DNA of 64,000 bases. Origin: Rhodococcus qingshengii (lineage in GTDB: Bacteria; Actinomycetota; Actinomycetes; Mycobacteriales; Mycobacteriaceae). The translations under genes and the position numbers were made by a program. Positions 11,601-25,061 of this stretch are shown here, in pieces; within the stretch, counting starts at the first letter, position 1, and every line of letters begins with the position of its first letter. The stretch lies in assembly GCF_021025955.1 (NCBI RefSeq), contig NZ_JAJNCL010000002.1, positions 175,626 to 239,625 of the forward strand, read 5' to 3'. Below the pieces are notes generated by a model, which ran no database searches, was not told where the DNA came from, and saw only the letters and a program-made list of their open reading frames with translations.

Positions 11601-11713
11601 CGGTGGCTCGTGGCTTTCGGGAACAATCCGGACATTCCGACGATCGCAATAGGGTTGCGAGCGAGTCGACGGTCTTCGAAGATGTCGGATCCGGTAGTGG
11701 ATTCGGCGGTCAC
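5663..11713 (-). CDS. pfaA-like: PUFA-synthase-like type I megasynthase: KS-AT-ACP-KR-DH
   Basis: About 2016 residues. I chose the GTG at 11713 because GAGAGG lies 6 nt before it; the ATG at 11734 (7 residues longer) has no ribosome site. The domains, in order, are: ketosynthase (active Cys about 221 in VDAACAASLA, His about 356 in EAHATGTAVGD, His about 396 in GSVKSQIGHTKG); acyltransferase (GHSFGE, Ser about 671, later SAAFHTPY); an Ala/Pro linker; a single ACP (LGVDSIKR, Ser about 1176); ketoreductase (VLVTGGARGVTALCARELG and YGNSGQSDYAAANEAL); and a C-terminal hot-dog dehydratase starting near HRIGAYPVLPATFGLGAM. Canonical PfaA has several tandem ACPs; one is unusual. It is the central enzyme of the operon and would need a phosphopantetheinyl transferase from elsewhere. 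Confidence 0.93.
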   Translation of the reverse strand: MTAESTTGSDIFEDRRLARNPIAIVGMSGLFPKATSHREYWQNIVDGVDCTEEVPASRWSLDDYFDADRTAPDKTYSRRGAFLPDVDFDPLEFGLPPNQLEVTSTMQTLSLGVARDLLIDAGATGSSWYDPVRTGVVLGTTGPVPLMHPLAARLSTPILKEAARSCGLSTEDVNAIADKFTAAFAPWEENSFPGLLANVVAGRVANRFGLGGINCTVDAACAASLAALRTAVAELLDGRADTMITGGVDTENSIFIYMCFSKVGALSPTGQISPFSAQADGTLLGEGISMVALRRLSDAQRDGNRIYAVIRGLGSSSDGRSKSIYAPRAEGQRIALDRAYADAECSPASVELFEAHATGTAVGDRTEIEALGGLLRDAGDETSYAAVGSVKSQIGHTKGAAGTASLMKLALSLYHKVLPGTINVDAPNSGIGSDAALYVNTATRPWIRDPQRPVRRAAVSAMGFGGTNFHVVLEESDAPRADVRPLHCVPRVHVWHAADVDSLIEAVRSGESVDGGEIPSDHARLGFVAVDDEAQLRELGVAQLIRNRESEQWSHPEGLFFRAAALPRIKVGALFSGQGSQYVDMGTDALLNTPPVAEAFDLANVAFADATERLGRIVFPPPVFDNETRERHDATLRRTEFAQPAIGALSVGQYQFFRELGFEADALAGHSFGELTALWASGALETGDYFTLARARGAAMAPTSDEDNGTMLAVAADRDVVDSIVQDIDDVWICNHNAPDQVVVGGGRVAIDAVIAYAAERGVATRELPVSAAFHTPYVAHAVDAFAPAVDAVGVGTPSIPVYANSPDRQYGSDTAENAAMLVEQLLKPVEFVASLEAMHANGCTVFVEFGPKKVLTSLVHRTLGDDVVAIATDIGPLGNSDLALKRAAAQLIVLGVTLNHANRYSSTPPAPHTGSGMTVALSAPEYVPPTRRAAYADALADGYRVAALTPTVAAATTSTVPAPAPPVQPTPAPQATRPSETTVPSNDPRPATNESSPLAAHLDTHDRYLDGQLELARHLAEALSTDRIDDGLIRAIEAVKDHGVAISHSHTRATEVLGRIAELEIAGGISDPAPFRHATSTASIPIVAQHNTQEAAPAAIAPASPAVPVPTVSIAAAQEPAAQIPTVVSVSEEAAGVSADQLRKALLEVVADKTGYPVEMVDPSMDLEADLGVDSIKRVQVLGAVQERFPSLPSLGPEQLGTLRTLDQIVELLAAGSDVHPKAEAAATSPRHTVELAALPPVDRIEGLFVTGATAVILDLTDDGTDAASLTSELSERGWSVDHVPLTGTANDIERTVAGVFDADVTLAVVVAGASSEWSVASHRLSAALLAAKYAYASLERSGGLRSAFVTLTRLDGALGFAGSVDPVCALIGGVGGIVKTLAAERLGLFCRNIDVHPAVGADALVDTLLVEISDAAIDTLEVAIDDNGDRWTLVPSLHGASSYTVVDPAAIMSATELTESDVVLVTGGARGVTALCARELGRHTAARFVLLGRTDPDPEPDWAHGVNDAGLQSAALTVMGKSGATPRDIGRACAAVRAGREIAESLKDLGDRAQYIAVDVTDVDAVGAALSSLASEVTVVVHGAGVLADSAIGAKTVAEISRVLDPKITGLGAVLAALDTSQGPLRRIVLFTSVAGLYGNSGQSDYAAANEALARFAAAHVSSRPDLHVTAIDWGAWDGGMVTAELRAHFLGRGVTLLDPSVGARAFAEQFTPDRRDDVVVLVGEAASLTEGSPTLGEPFVATRRLAQLETNPLVQAHRIGAYPVLPATFGLGAMINVVERAYPGRTVTTVRDFHVHKGIVFDHPIESIEIRVAPDDDRTVRVFVTGGDKAKTISHYVATMDLDGLPVQAPRLRAPRFGAGVPADELYRDARQFHAPLLHGMRRVLADSDTELVLECELGGEPLELGAYAGALHNPVLADVILQGPPVLGHRLLNSACLPLGIGRIDYYAPLPLGEPWAVVVDNPRTGTTDVTIDATAIGADGIVLQKFSDVTVVTTPDLSDMFRESVRQWSQS

Positions 11714-11760
11714 GATGGTCCTCTCGGGTTTCATGCGAAGTGACGTGCGGCGAGCGAATA

Positions 11761-12366
11761 TCAGGCTGCGAGGGTGGTGGCAGTCGTCTGGTAGACGAGT
11801 TCCACTGCGGAGGCGGCGAACTCACGATGGCCGGTCGAGCTCGGGTGAAGGCCGTCGGAGGTCCACATCTCGCCCTCTGCCCACTGGGGGGACGCGGCGA
11901 TGTCGAGAAGAAGCGTTCCCGTGGTGCCGGTGACCTCGACGAGTGCGGCGTTCGCTTCGGTGAAGCGCTCGCGCAGCAGTTCCCGGAACCGGTCCGGCAC
12001 CGGCAGCCTCGCTGGGATGTCCGGGTACGTGGCGGTGAATACTGTTGCGCCGCCGGTACGCAGCTTGTCGAAGATCGCGTGCAGGTTGTCCTCGAACCGG
12101 GGCCGTTCGTAGTCACTCACCAGATCGTTGACTCCCACGACGACACCGTAGAGCGAGGAACGGGTCGCAAGCGCACCGGGAAGCTGCACATCGAGGACAT
12201 GTGTCGTCGTGGCGCCGTGTGTGCCGAAGTTGCGAACCTTGTTGCCGCGCAGCCCTATTTGTCCTGCGAACCGCGGGACCCAGCCACGGAAGCCACCGCC
12301 CTCGACCGGGTCACCCCGGCCTTCGACGAAGCTGTCGCCGACGACGGTCAGAGTCGCGGTGCTCAC
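11761..12366 (-). CDS. SGNH/GDSL-type esterase-lipase
   Basis: 201 residues starting with GTG at 12366; this codon overlaps the stop of the FAD oxidoreductase gene (GTGA). SGNH blocks are present: VVGDSFVEG (nucleophile Ser about 12), a glycine in FGTHGATT, GVNDLV (block III Asn) and DGLHPSSTGH (block V Asp and His). There is no signal peptide, so it probably acts in the cytoplasm. In a biosynthetic operon such an enzyme could release or trim an acyl chain, acting like a thioesterase, which the megasynthase itself lacks. That role is inference; the family call is firm. Confidence 0.9.
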   Translation of the reverse strand: MSTATLTVVGDSFVEGRGDPVEGGGFRGWVPRFAGQIGLRGNKVRNFGTHGATTTHVLDVQLPGALATRSSLYGVVVGVNDLVSDYERPRFEDNLHAIFDKLRTGGATVFTATYPDIPARLPVPDRFRELLRERFTEANAALVEVTGTTGTLLLDIAASPQWAEGEMWTSDGLHPSSTGHREFAASAVELVYQTTATTLAA

Positions 12367-13598
12367 GCCGACGTCAGATGTCGGTCGCCGTGCGGAAGGT
12401 CAACTTCCGCGTACAGATCGGCAAGATTGGCGGGAGAGAAGAACTCCTCACCGGGGATACCTCCGGCGATGAGCCCGAAGAACTTCTTCGTGTACTCCGG
12501 ACTCTTGCTCGCGGCACGAAAGACCGAGTCGTAGTACGGCGTCAACTTCAGATCGGAGATGCTGGTGGTCAGTTCGTACGTGCCCGCGCTCTGTTCGTCA
12601 CGAGTGTTCTGGTAGTCCTCGAGCGCAGCTATCATCGGCCGAGAACTGCTCAGACCTTCGTGTACGCGCTCGGAGAGCAGCTCTGCGTACTTGAACGAGT
12701 CGGTAATCCCCCAGCCGGTGAACGGATCCTTGTGGTAGCCCGCGTCGCCGACCAATGCCCAGCCGGGACCGAAGGAGCGTCGGTAGAAGTTGTCCGGGTA
12801 GAGCATCGGACGGAACGGCTCTTCACGAACGGCGCTGTCGCGCAATTCTTCACCGTACTTCGGGTCGACTGCGTCGACGATCTCCTGGACGCCGCCATCC
12901 GGGTTGGCGCGGAAGTCACGGAACCGGTCGCGCTTACGCATGACGGCGACGAGGCTGAGACCGTCGTTGGTGGGCCACGATGCGAACTGCTGCTCGCCGA
13001 ACCCGGTACGGTGCTGCATTCCCCAGTCGATCCCGGAGTAGTACGAGTAGTAGATGAAGCAACCCCCAGGTGACGTCCGATAGATGTCCGCGCCGACTTT
13101 GTTCGCGACGGTCGAATTGGCACCATCCGCGCCGATCACGATCGAGCTGCGGAACTCCTGCTCCGGACCGTCACCCTCGTGTCCACGAATTCCCCGCACG
13201 ACACCGTCACTGATCACGAGTTCGTCGACGGTGAAGTTCTCGATCACCTCGACTCCCGCTTCGCGGGCGCCGTCGACCAGAATCGAGTCCAGGACGGTGC
13301 GCCTCGGGCAGTAGACGGCGTCGATGCCGTCGATCGGGTCTGCGAAACCATCGAGGGAGATGTCGGTGTATGAGAAGTTCAGGTGCCGAATCGGCGGGCA
13401 GCCGGACTCGATCACCTTGTCCAGGAGTCCCCAGTCCTGCAGCCGCGAGAGCCCTGCTTGGTGAATGTAGTGAGTCGAGACCGTGTCGCTCGGGAACGTC
13501 GTCCGATCGACCGCGAGTACTCGATATCCTTTCCGTGCGAGCAACATTGCTACCGAAGATCCTGACACCCTGGCGCCGACAATGATGACGTCGTACAT
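12363..13598 (-). CDS. FAD-dependent oxidoreductase (geranylgeranyl-reductase / group A monooxygenase-like)
   Basis: 411 residues and the first gene of the seven-gene operon; AGGAG precedes the ATG at 13598. An N-terminal Rossmann motif (VIIVGARVSGSSVAMLLARKG) binds the ADP part of FAD, and WALVGDAGYHKDPFTGWGITDS is the second FAD-contact motif of p-hydroxybenzoate-hydroxylase-type flavoproteins. Relatives hydroxylate, epoxidise, halogenate or saturate double bonds; the long C-terminal part has no thioredoxin-like domain. I expect a tailoring step on the lipid product, but hydroxylation and reduction cannot be told apart here. Confidence 0.85.
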   Translation of the reverse strand: MYDVIIVGARVSGSSVAMLLARKGYRVLAVDRTTFPSDTVSTHYIHQAGLSRLQDWGLLDKVIESGCPPIRHLNFSYTDISLDGFADPIDGIDAVYCPRRTVLDSILVDGAREAGVEVIENFTVDELVISDGVVRGIRGHEGDGPEQEFRSSIVIGADGANSTVANKVGADIYRTSPGGCFIYYSYYSGIDWGMQHRTGFGEQQFASWPTNDGLSLVAVMRKRDRFRDFRANPDGGVQEIVDAVDPKYGEELRDSAVREEPFRPMLYPDNFYRRSFGPGWALVGDAGYHKDPFTGWGITDSFKYAELLSERVHEGLSSSRPMIAALEDYQNTRDEQSAGTYELTTSISDLKLTPYYDSVFRAASKSPEYTKKFFGLIAGGIPGEEFFSPANLADLYAEVDLPHGDRHLTSA

Positions 13599-13745
13599 AG
13601 TGAATCCGCTCCTGTTCGATCGGTTTTGAGTCTCGTGCTCTCGAATCTCAGTGTTTCTGCCGTCGGGACTCGATGCGTGTCCGAAGAATGGTTCGGCATC
13701 GGGCGATCGGTCTGCCCTATAGCCGACCTGGGATCAGCAGATGTG

Positions 13746-15434
13746 TTATCGAACTGTTTGCGGCGTGGCCATGTCGTAGATGTCCGCGATCTCGGTAGCG
13801 AACGCCGCTTCGATAGCCGCTCGCTTCAACTTCAGTGACGACGTCAGCAATCCGGAATCAACCGTAAAATCGACTGGCAACACTCGGAATTGACGAATCG
13901 ACTCGGCGCGCGAGACCAGTGAGTTCGCGTCGTCGACGGCCGCTTGCAGTTCGGCGCGTACCAGGGCGTCGTCGAGACCGAACGCTGCCGGGTCGAGGGT
14001 GATCAACGCGGCCACGTACGCACGCCCATCCCCGATCACGACTGCATTGCTCACCAACGGATGCAACCGAATTCGGTCTTCCAACGGCGTGGGCGCCACG
14101 TTCTTGCCACCCGAGGTAACCAGAATCTCTTTCTTACGCCCCGTAATTCGAAGGTATCCGTCGTCGAGCTCGCCGATGTCACCAGTGTGCAACCAGCCGT
14201 CGGCGTCGACCGGGGACCGGTCCGCTGCGGCACCCCAGTACCCTCGCGTGACATTCGCTCCACGCACGAGAACCTCGCCGTCCGGAGCTATGGCCAATGT
14301 CGTGCCCGGTATCGGCCGTCCGACCGTTCCGACGCGATTGGTCTTCGGCTCGTTCACGGTGACCGCCGTTGCGGACTCGGTCATTCCGTAGCAATTGAGG
14401 ATGTCGACGCCGAACCCGGCATAGAACCCGGCGGTCGAGTCGTCCAGGGATGCGCCCCCGGAGATCACCGAGCGCAGGCGCCCGCCCAGCATGCCGAGCA
14501 CTGGCCGCGCCGGAACAGCGACCGATGCTTGCTTTCCGGATCTGAGCAGTGTCAATCCGTCCGACACAGCAGCGTCCTCCACACCGTCTTCGAGGTGTGG
14601 CCGGGCTGCCTTGCGGATTTTTTCGAGAGCGTAGGGAACGAGAGCAAGGAACGTCGGCTTGATTCGAGGTAGCGCCGCGACCGTATCGGGAATTCCTGGC
14701 AACAGGTGAGTCTCGGAGCCGCCGTACAGCGTTGCAAACAGAATGGTCTGTCCGAACACGTGGGCCAGCGGCAGTCCCAGCGCCGTCACTGTCGGCTCGT
14801 CTGCAGTGCCGCCGAACATGTCACCGGTCCGAACGACTGTGTTGGCCGCAGCTGCAAACATGTTGCGGTGGCTGAGCATGCAGCCCTTGGCCGGCCCGGT
14901 GGTACCGCTGGTGTACACGATCATTGCGAGATCGTCACGATGGACTGCAGCGATGCGATCATCGGGGGTGATGCGACTGGTCGAACGCGACCACTGTGAC
15001 ACCGCCTCGAACGACAAGACCGTGGCTGCGCCGGCATCACGCAGTCGTTCGGCGTCGAACTCGCTCTCGGCGGCGAAGTGGGTGGATCCGGAGTCTGCCA
15101 CGATGTGGCGGATCTGCTCTGGGGAGGATGTCGGATATACGGGCACCACGACACCACCGACAGCAAGTACTGCCAGGTCGAGTACAACCCAGTCCAGGCT
15201 CGTGCGGCCGAGCACTGCGACGCGCTCGCCCACGTCGACGCCGGCCTCCACGAGCGCTGAGGCAAGATTGCGGACGCGGTCCGCGACCTCCAGGCACGTC
15301 AGCGATTCCGATTGCCCGATCTCTCGTAGGGACGGTCGACCCGGTGTCCGGTCTGCCGCGTCGAAAATGATGGAGGAAAGGCCCGACTTCTCGACCAACT
15401 CGACGCCGGGCCCGGAGAACGACTGTGGATTCAT
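13746..15434 (-). CDS. AMP-forming long-chain fatty acyl-CoA synthetase / acyl-AMP ligase (FadD type)
   Basis: 562 residues. The adenylation signature IVYTSGTTGPAKGCMLSHRN, the YGMTESATAVTVN motif and the hinge/C-terminal motif GYLRITGRKKEILVTSGGKNVAPTPLE are all present, so the enzyme should be active. It activates a carboxylate with ATP and passes it to CoA or, in biosynthetic loci, to an ACP. It is separated from the FAD oxidoreductase gene by 147 nt, so it may have its own transcript or share one with the seven-gene unit. It could load a starter acid onto the megasynthase or activate the released acid; these options are not distinguishable. Confidence 0.9.
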   Translation of the reverse strand: MNPQSFSGPGVELVEKSGLSSIIFDAADRTPGRPSLREIGQSESLTCLEVADRVRNLASALVEAGVDVGERVAVLGRTSLDWVVLDLAVLAVGGVVVPVYPTSSPEQIRHIVADSGSTHFAAESEFDAERLRDAGAATVLSFEAVSQWSRSTSRITPDDRIAAVHRDDLAMIVYTSGTTGPAKGCMLSHRNMFAAAANTVVRTGDMFGGTADEPTVTALGLPLAHVFGQTILFATLYGGSETHLLPGIPDTVAALPRIKPTFLALVPYALEKIRKAARPHLEDGVEDAAVSDGLTLLRSGKQASVAVPARPVLGMLGGRLRSVISGGASLDDSTAGFYAGFGVDILNCYGMTESATAVTVNEPKTNRVGTVGRPIPGTTLAIAPDGEVLVRGANVTRGYWGAAADRSPVDADGWLHTGDIGELDDGYLRITGRKKEILVTSGGKNVAPTPLEDRIRLHPLVSNAVVIGDGRAYVAALITLDPAAFGLDDALVRAELQAAVDDANSLVSRAESIRQFRVLPVDFTVDSGLLTSSLKLKRAAIEAAFATEIADIYDMATPQTVR

Positions 15435-15515
15435 GAATACCGATTCAACACGTGCAATTCTCGAGCTGCAATGACCAAAAGACTTGCGCGCCAGTCGATA
15501 TTCCTATCCACGACG

Positions 15516-16448
15516 TCAGACGGCGAGCCCCACTTCCGCCGGACACTTGACGTTGTCCGGAGGCTCGATGCAATCCAGGAAGGACTCGACAGCTGGATTC
15601 ACTTCTCCGGCGCGCCAGACGACGTACAAGTCGATGACTGGAACTGGGTCGAACAACTTCACGGCAACCGAGTTCGCCCCGACCGCTCCCATCCCCACAG
15701 AGGTGGCTCGCGGAAGGGATGCGAACCCGACGAGCGGTTTGACCGACACGACGTGTGCGGTTGCACCCGGATCGTCGGCGGTCTGAGCGATCTTCAGCGC
15801 GATCTTGTTGTCCGCGGCCGCGGACAGGATCGAGTCGTACATCGCCGGGCACTGCTCGCGTTCGAACAACACACACGACTGATTGGCCAGCTCGGCAAAG
15901 GGAACACCGGGCCGACCCGCCCACGCATGGCCTTTGCCCACCACTGCAACAAGGGGGACTCGATGTAGAACGCGACGGTGACGGAACTCGGACGTGTGTG
16001 GATGACCGTAGACAAGAGCGATGTCGAGAACTCCGTCAGCCAACGCCGAGAGCTGTGGGCCGGTTCGTTTTTCCCACAGAGAGACCACCAAATCCGGGTG
16101 GTCCTTGCTCATCTTGGCCAAAGCGTACGGCAGGACGTGCCTGCTGGCCGGGAAGTTGTAGCCCACATTGAGCGATCCCGATCGCCCAGCTGCCGTCGAC
16201 TTCGCGATACTCGCAGCCTTGTCCACCTGTTGAACGATCAATCGTGCTTGGGTCACGAACTCTTTGCCCGCCGAGGTCAACTTGACCTCATGCGAGTTCC
16301 GGGCGACCAACATCACGTCCAGAGACTTCTCCAATTTCTGCAGTTGGGCACTCAGAGACGGTTGCGTCATATGAAGCCGAGCCGCAGCTCGCCCGAAATG
16401 CAACTCCTCAGCGATGGTGATGAAAGCCATCAGGTGCCTGAACTCCAT
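15516..16448 (-). CDS. LysR-family transcriptional regulator
   Basis: 310 residues from the ATG at 16448, which has GGGGAG a few nucleotides upstream. The N-terminal winged helix is textbook (MEFRHLMAFITIAEELHFGRAAARLHMTQPSLSAQLQKLE), followed by a linker helix and a periplasmic-binding-fold effector domain (SLNVGYNFPASRHVLPYAL onward). It lies on the same strand just upstream of the acyl ligase and the lipid operon. LysR proteins usually control adjacent genes in response to a small molecule, so this is the best candidate for the locus regulator. Its target promoter is not demonstrated. Confidence 0.92.
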   Translation of the reverse strand: MEFRHLMAFITIAEELHFGRAAARLHMTQPSLSAQLQKLEKSLDVMLVARNSHEVKLTSAGKEFVTQARLIVQQVDKAASIAKSTAAGRSGSLNVGYNFPASRHVLPYALAKMSKDHPDLVVSLWEKRTGPQLSALADGVLDIALVYGHPHTSEFRHRRVLHRVPLVAVVGKGHAWAGRPGVPFAELANQSCVLFEREQCPAMYDSILSAAADNKIALKIAQTADDPGATAHVVSVKPLVGFASLPRATSVGMGAVGANSVAVKLFDPVPVIDLYVVWRAGEVNPAVESFLDCIEPPDNVKCPAEVGLAV

Positions 16449-16971
16449 GGTGCTCCCCCAGTTAGTTCGTGGGAATGACACTATCGAGGGGAAATAACTG
16501 CACGTAAACAGAGCGAAACCGTGCGGTGCCGCCGCGGTGTCAGCTGAAGGTTTCGTGATCGCGTTCAGCGTTGGCGGACCGCGGCTGGGGACACCGGTTG
16601 CACGAGACTACTGCCGAAGAGTTTGTTCGGCCCAGGTGAGGTTCACACGCAGTCATTCGGCCCGTCAGTCAGCAACGTACCCCTCACGTCGGCCAGATCG
16701 GAATCGCTGATGCCGATCGCATTCGGGATGTCGATCGGCCCCGCTCTCAACATTTCAGGCTCGCCACGAAGATCGGATACCGGCCCCACTCCAGGCCGTC
16801 TCATTTCAGTGCGGCTCCCTTCGTCCAACCTCGACAGCTCCGATGGTCTAAAAGCAACCCGCACCGAACGGCCCGCCCCTCCACTGTACGGACGCCACCG
16901 ACGTCTCGAAAATTTCAAGCACCCGACAATCGAAATCAGTTGATAGCAAATGGCTTTGCCATCAGGATATA
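16449..16971 (-). other. Intergenic region between the carboxylase gene and the LysR gene
   Basis: 523 nt with no convincing gene. Short ORFs on both strands here have no recognisable content. Close to the LysR start, CAGTTA (16460-16465) and TAACTG (16495-16500) form an inverted repeat with 29 nt between the arms. This is the kind of spaced dyad a LysR protein might use, but evidence is weak. The plus-strand stretch 16940-16985 is AT-richer than its surroundings. Confidence 0.4.
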
Positions 16972-22527
<5,556 letters not shown>

Positions 22528-23478
22528 CACATTCCCTGATTCGTCAGAAGGTATCGAACAATGTCGGTCTTCGGGCTCGTGCGGAGGCATCGGTAGCACC
22601 CCGCCCGGCGCACCGACCAAAAACGGAACGCCCGGTCGCACTGTCGGTGATTCGCGCGTTGCACTGGATCACGCGACGGGCAACCCCGAACCCAAGTGCT
22701 GCGCTCCGCCCAAGCCGACCCGCGCTACGAACCGAACGATGCATCAGAGGTCCATACAGGACAAATGCCGAAGTGGCACTCAAGACACACACCATCATCG
22801 AGTTCCCGTGGGGCCCCTCATCGCCTGTCCGCACCGGGTGGCGGTGCGGTGGAATTCGTCGAGTACATCTCTTTCGCAAACCGAGCAGGTGCCCGACAAG
22901 ACCTACCCGTCCACTACACACGCGCAGAACAAGATCTGCCAACGCTTGCGGTCGTGAATAGCTCCGCAAAAGCGAGTACTGCTTTACTTCCTCCCCGCCG
23001 ACACCGATGTGCACCGGAACAACCCGAATACAATCCGCTGTATCCAGGGATGCGAGGTCGGCATGATTGCCCTCCGCTCCACCGGGCGTCCGACGACAAC
23101 CACCGTGTACACGCCGGCTTTCAGCATCGTCTCGTGCTCCATCGATTGAAGATCGTTTTGCACACTCCAGGCTCGGGGACCACCCACCGCTTGCGCGCCG
23201 CGAAGGGCACATCACGTTCGTGCGATCAGCATCGTCTATCGCGCCGTCCCGGCCAAAATCGGCGCAGGAACTTCATCGACCATCGAACACGATAGCGCGC
23301 AGGCATCGACCAGCTGACCGCAAAGTCAACAACTTTCACACACGAACACCAGCCCGCCGGACGAAACGTGATGGTCGACGGGCGAATCATCCTCCCGCTT
23401 CGCCCCCGGACGCCGAAGGAAGCGAACACCACCGGAGTACGAACACCTACACGTTCAATAACCACGGGCCTTCGAACA
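22528..23478. other. Long intergenic region upstream of the carboxylase gene
   Basis: About 950 nt without a gene I can support. Open frames exist on both strands (for example 22544-23215 minus and 22696-23295 plus), but their translations are arginine/serine-rich with no recognisable motif and no good ribosome sites, as expected for chance ORFs in GC-rich DNA. It should hold the promoter of the carboxylase gene, because AGGGA lies just before the start at 22527. I did not identify a clear operator. Confidence 0.4.
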
Positions 23479-23868
23479 ATGAATGCTGTGGACAGTGCCG
23501 ATTTCTCTCAGACTATCTCGGCTGGAGAGCAGGCCGACGACATCTTTGCAGTGACCGACGCGCTCGAAAAGTACATCACGGAAAGCCTCGCCAATGCCGA
23601 TGAGGTTCAGGACATCATCGCGAACCTACGGGTTGAGTCCGCCCATCCGCAGTCAAACAAACAGAGTCTGCGCGCACTACTCGGGGGCGCGATCATGGCT
23701 GTGCCGGTAGCAGCTGGAACAGATATTTGGAACGCAGGTATCCGAATTGGCCGTCACGGCTGTGCAATCGCTTGCCTGATACCCGCAGCAAAATTTTCCG
23801 ACCCCGCGCGCCCCCTTACGGGAGTAGAAGGCGACTCAGGATACCCGCTCGAACGCGGACGAACCTGA
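23479..23868 (+). CDS. Hypothetical protein
   Basis: 129 residues from the ATG at 23479; an in-frame extension upstream to 23368 looks random. The first 55 residues (acidic, helical, with DALEKYITESLANADEVQDIIANLRVE) look like real protein, followed by a short hydrophobic stretch (LLGGAIMAVPVAAGTDIW). The C-terminal part is less protein-like and may reflect a frameshift or decay. No family recognised. It is isolated on the plus strand in a degenerate region. Confidence 0.4.
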   Translation: MNAVDSADFSQTISAGEQADDIFAVTDALEKYITESLANADEVQDIIANLRVESAHPQSNKQSLRALLGGAIMAVPVAAGTDIWNAGIRIGRHGCAIACLIPAAKFSDPARPLTGVEGDSGYPLERGRT

Positions 23869-24129
23869 TCAACGCCGCGACGGAAGCCGATCAGCAACAG
23901 TCGAATGATCAGCAGGAAAGCGGCAGATCAGCTGATCGATCAGAGCATGCACGCGGTGAAATGTCTTTGCACAGAGCCGCCGCATCGGTACACGCCGCCG
24001 ATGCCTGAGCCTCAGCGATCGGACGAGCACCCGCACGAGCCGCAGCCGACTCGACACGCTCCGACGAATCGTCGACTTCCGAATTCAACAGGCCCAGAAT
24101 CACTCTCGCCTTCGCGACATTGGACTCGT

Positions 24130-24357
24130 CTACCGCCGGTACACCGACCACGACGCAACCAGCGAGGAAAGCTTCTCCCCAGCCATGCGCTCGACGAGCA
24201 GCGGAACGAAATCACGCACCTTGTTGCCGTCGAAATGAGCATGAGCAGACGCCACAGCGTCGCCCACGACATCCGCCGATATCGAGGAATACTTCGCAGA
24301 CAACCGCGTCACCGCATGAGCGATCAGACGTTCTTCCTCTTCGATCTTCATCTGCAA
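24130..24357 (-). CDS. Small three-helix-bundle dimerisation-domain protein
   Basis: 75 residues. The pattern EEEERLIAHAVTRLSAKY followed by ISADVVGDAVASAHAHFDG and KVRDFVPLLVERMAGEKL matches small actinobacterial proteins annotated as three-helix bundle dimerisation-domain proteins, recalled from memory rather than searched. Charge and hydrophobic spacing suit three amphipathic helices. Family function is unknown; members are often near stress genes. It stands alone between degenerate sequences, and an alternative start lies two codons downstream (MKIEEE). Confidence 0.65.
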   Translation of the reverse strand: MQMKIEEEERLIAHAVTRLSAKYSSISADVVGDAVASAHAHFDGNKVRDFVPLLVERMAGEKLSSLVASWSVYRR

Positions 24358-24515
24358 ATACTGCGCCCCACCTGCCCATAGTTCAACTGGACATTGTCAC
24401 GATTATTGGACGATTTAGCAGCGCAGCAGGTTTCGGAAACTAATCTTTACTACACGGTTGGTCGGTTCATTTTCAGGCACGACGCCGGTCACGGCTCGCC
24501 AGACCGTGAAACGTC

Positions 24516-25031
24516 TTAAGTTTGAGCGATCGTTCGCAGTTCCCGATAACTCGATTTTGCGTCAAGTGAAACTACCCCGGCTATTGCTCGGCCGAGCAGC
24601 GCTGCCGACTCACTCCAAGACAAGGACACCGAGCAGTCAGGTGGCCATTCCCTCCAGACAATGCCGACGGGGCGGCTCCCGCCGACCGGCACCGTCAAGA
24701 ACCTGAAAACGGGATACCTCTCCCCCGGCACCCTGCAGTGAAACACGACCCGCACAGGCCCACCAGCAGGATCAGGTACATCACCCTCGGTCAACCCACA
24801 CAACCACGGAACCTCATCCAACTCCACAATCGCCAACGTCACCGACAACGCCACCAGCGGCGGACGATCCGCACACAGCACCGTCCGCCAAGACACAATC
24901 GTCCCCTGCCCACAGGACCGCTCGAATTCGAACCGAATCCCCCCACACTCCGAACACATCCGGGTGCGCGGGGCCAGCGTGTCCCCACACCCTCGGCAAT
25001 GGATCACACACAGTCGCCTCTGTCCCGTCAT
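24516..25031 (-). CDS. Zn-ribbon / OB-fold (DUF35-like) protein
   Basis: 171 residues. The N-terminus has two CxxC pairs (CRGCG and CSECGG) forming a rubredoxin-like zinc ribbon, followed by GQGTIVSWRTVLCADRPPLVALSVTLAIVELDEVP, which fits the OB-fold strand pattern of DUF35 proteins. Such proteins usually partner thiolase-like or acyl-CoA enzymes. No such partner is adjacent here, and the flanking genes are decayed, so this may be an orphan. The C-terminal third (REWPPDCSVSLSWSESAALL) is not typical of the family. Confidence 0.6.
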   Translation of the reverse strand: MTGQRRLCVIHCRGCGDTLAPRTRMCSECGGIRFEFERSCGQGTIVSWRTVLCADRPPLVALSVTLAIVELDEVPWLCGLTEGDVPDPAGGPVRVVFHCRVPGERYPVFRFLTVPVGGSRPVGIVWREWPPDCSVSLSWSESAALLGRAIAGVVSLDAKSSYRELRTIAQT

Positions 25032-25061
25032 CGGATTACCCCACCCGCAATTCGACGATGC

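Noticed and set aside
22544..23215. 223-codon open frame on the minus strand upstream of the carboxylase gene
   Set aside because: No ribosome site, Arg/Ser-rich and no recognisable domain; it also overlaps the carboxylase promoter.
23909..24151. 80-codon minus-strand frame overlapping the three-helix-bundle gene
   Set aside because: Partly helical composition, but no family, weak start context and it lies in decayed sequence; not strong enough to annotate.
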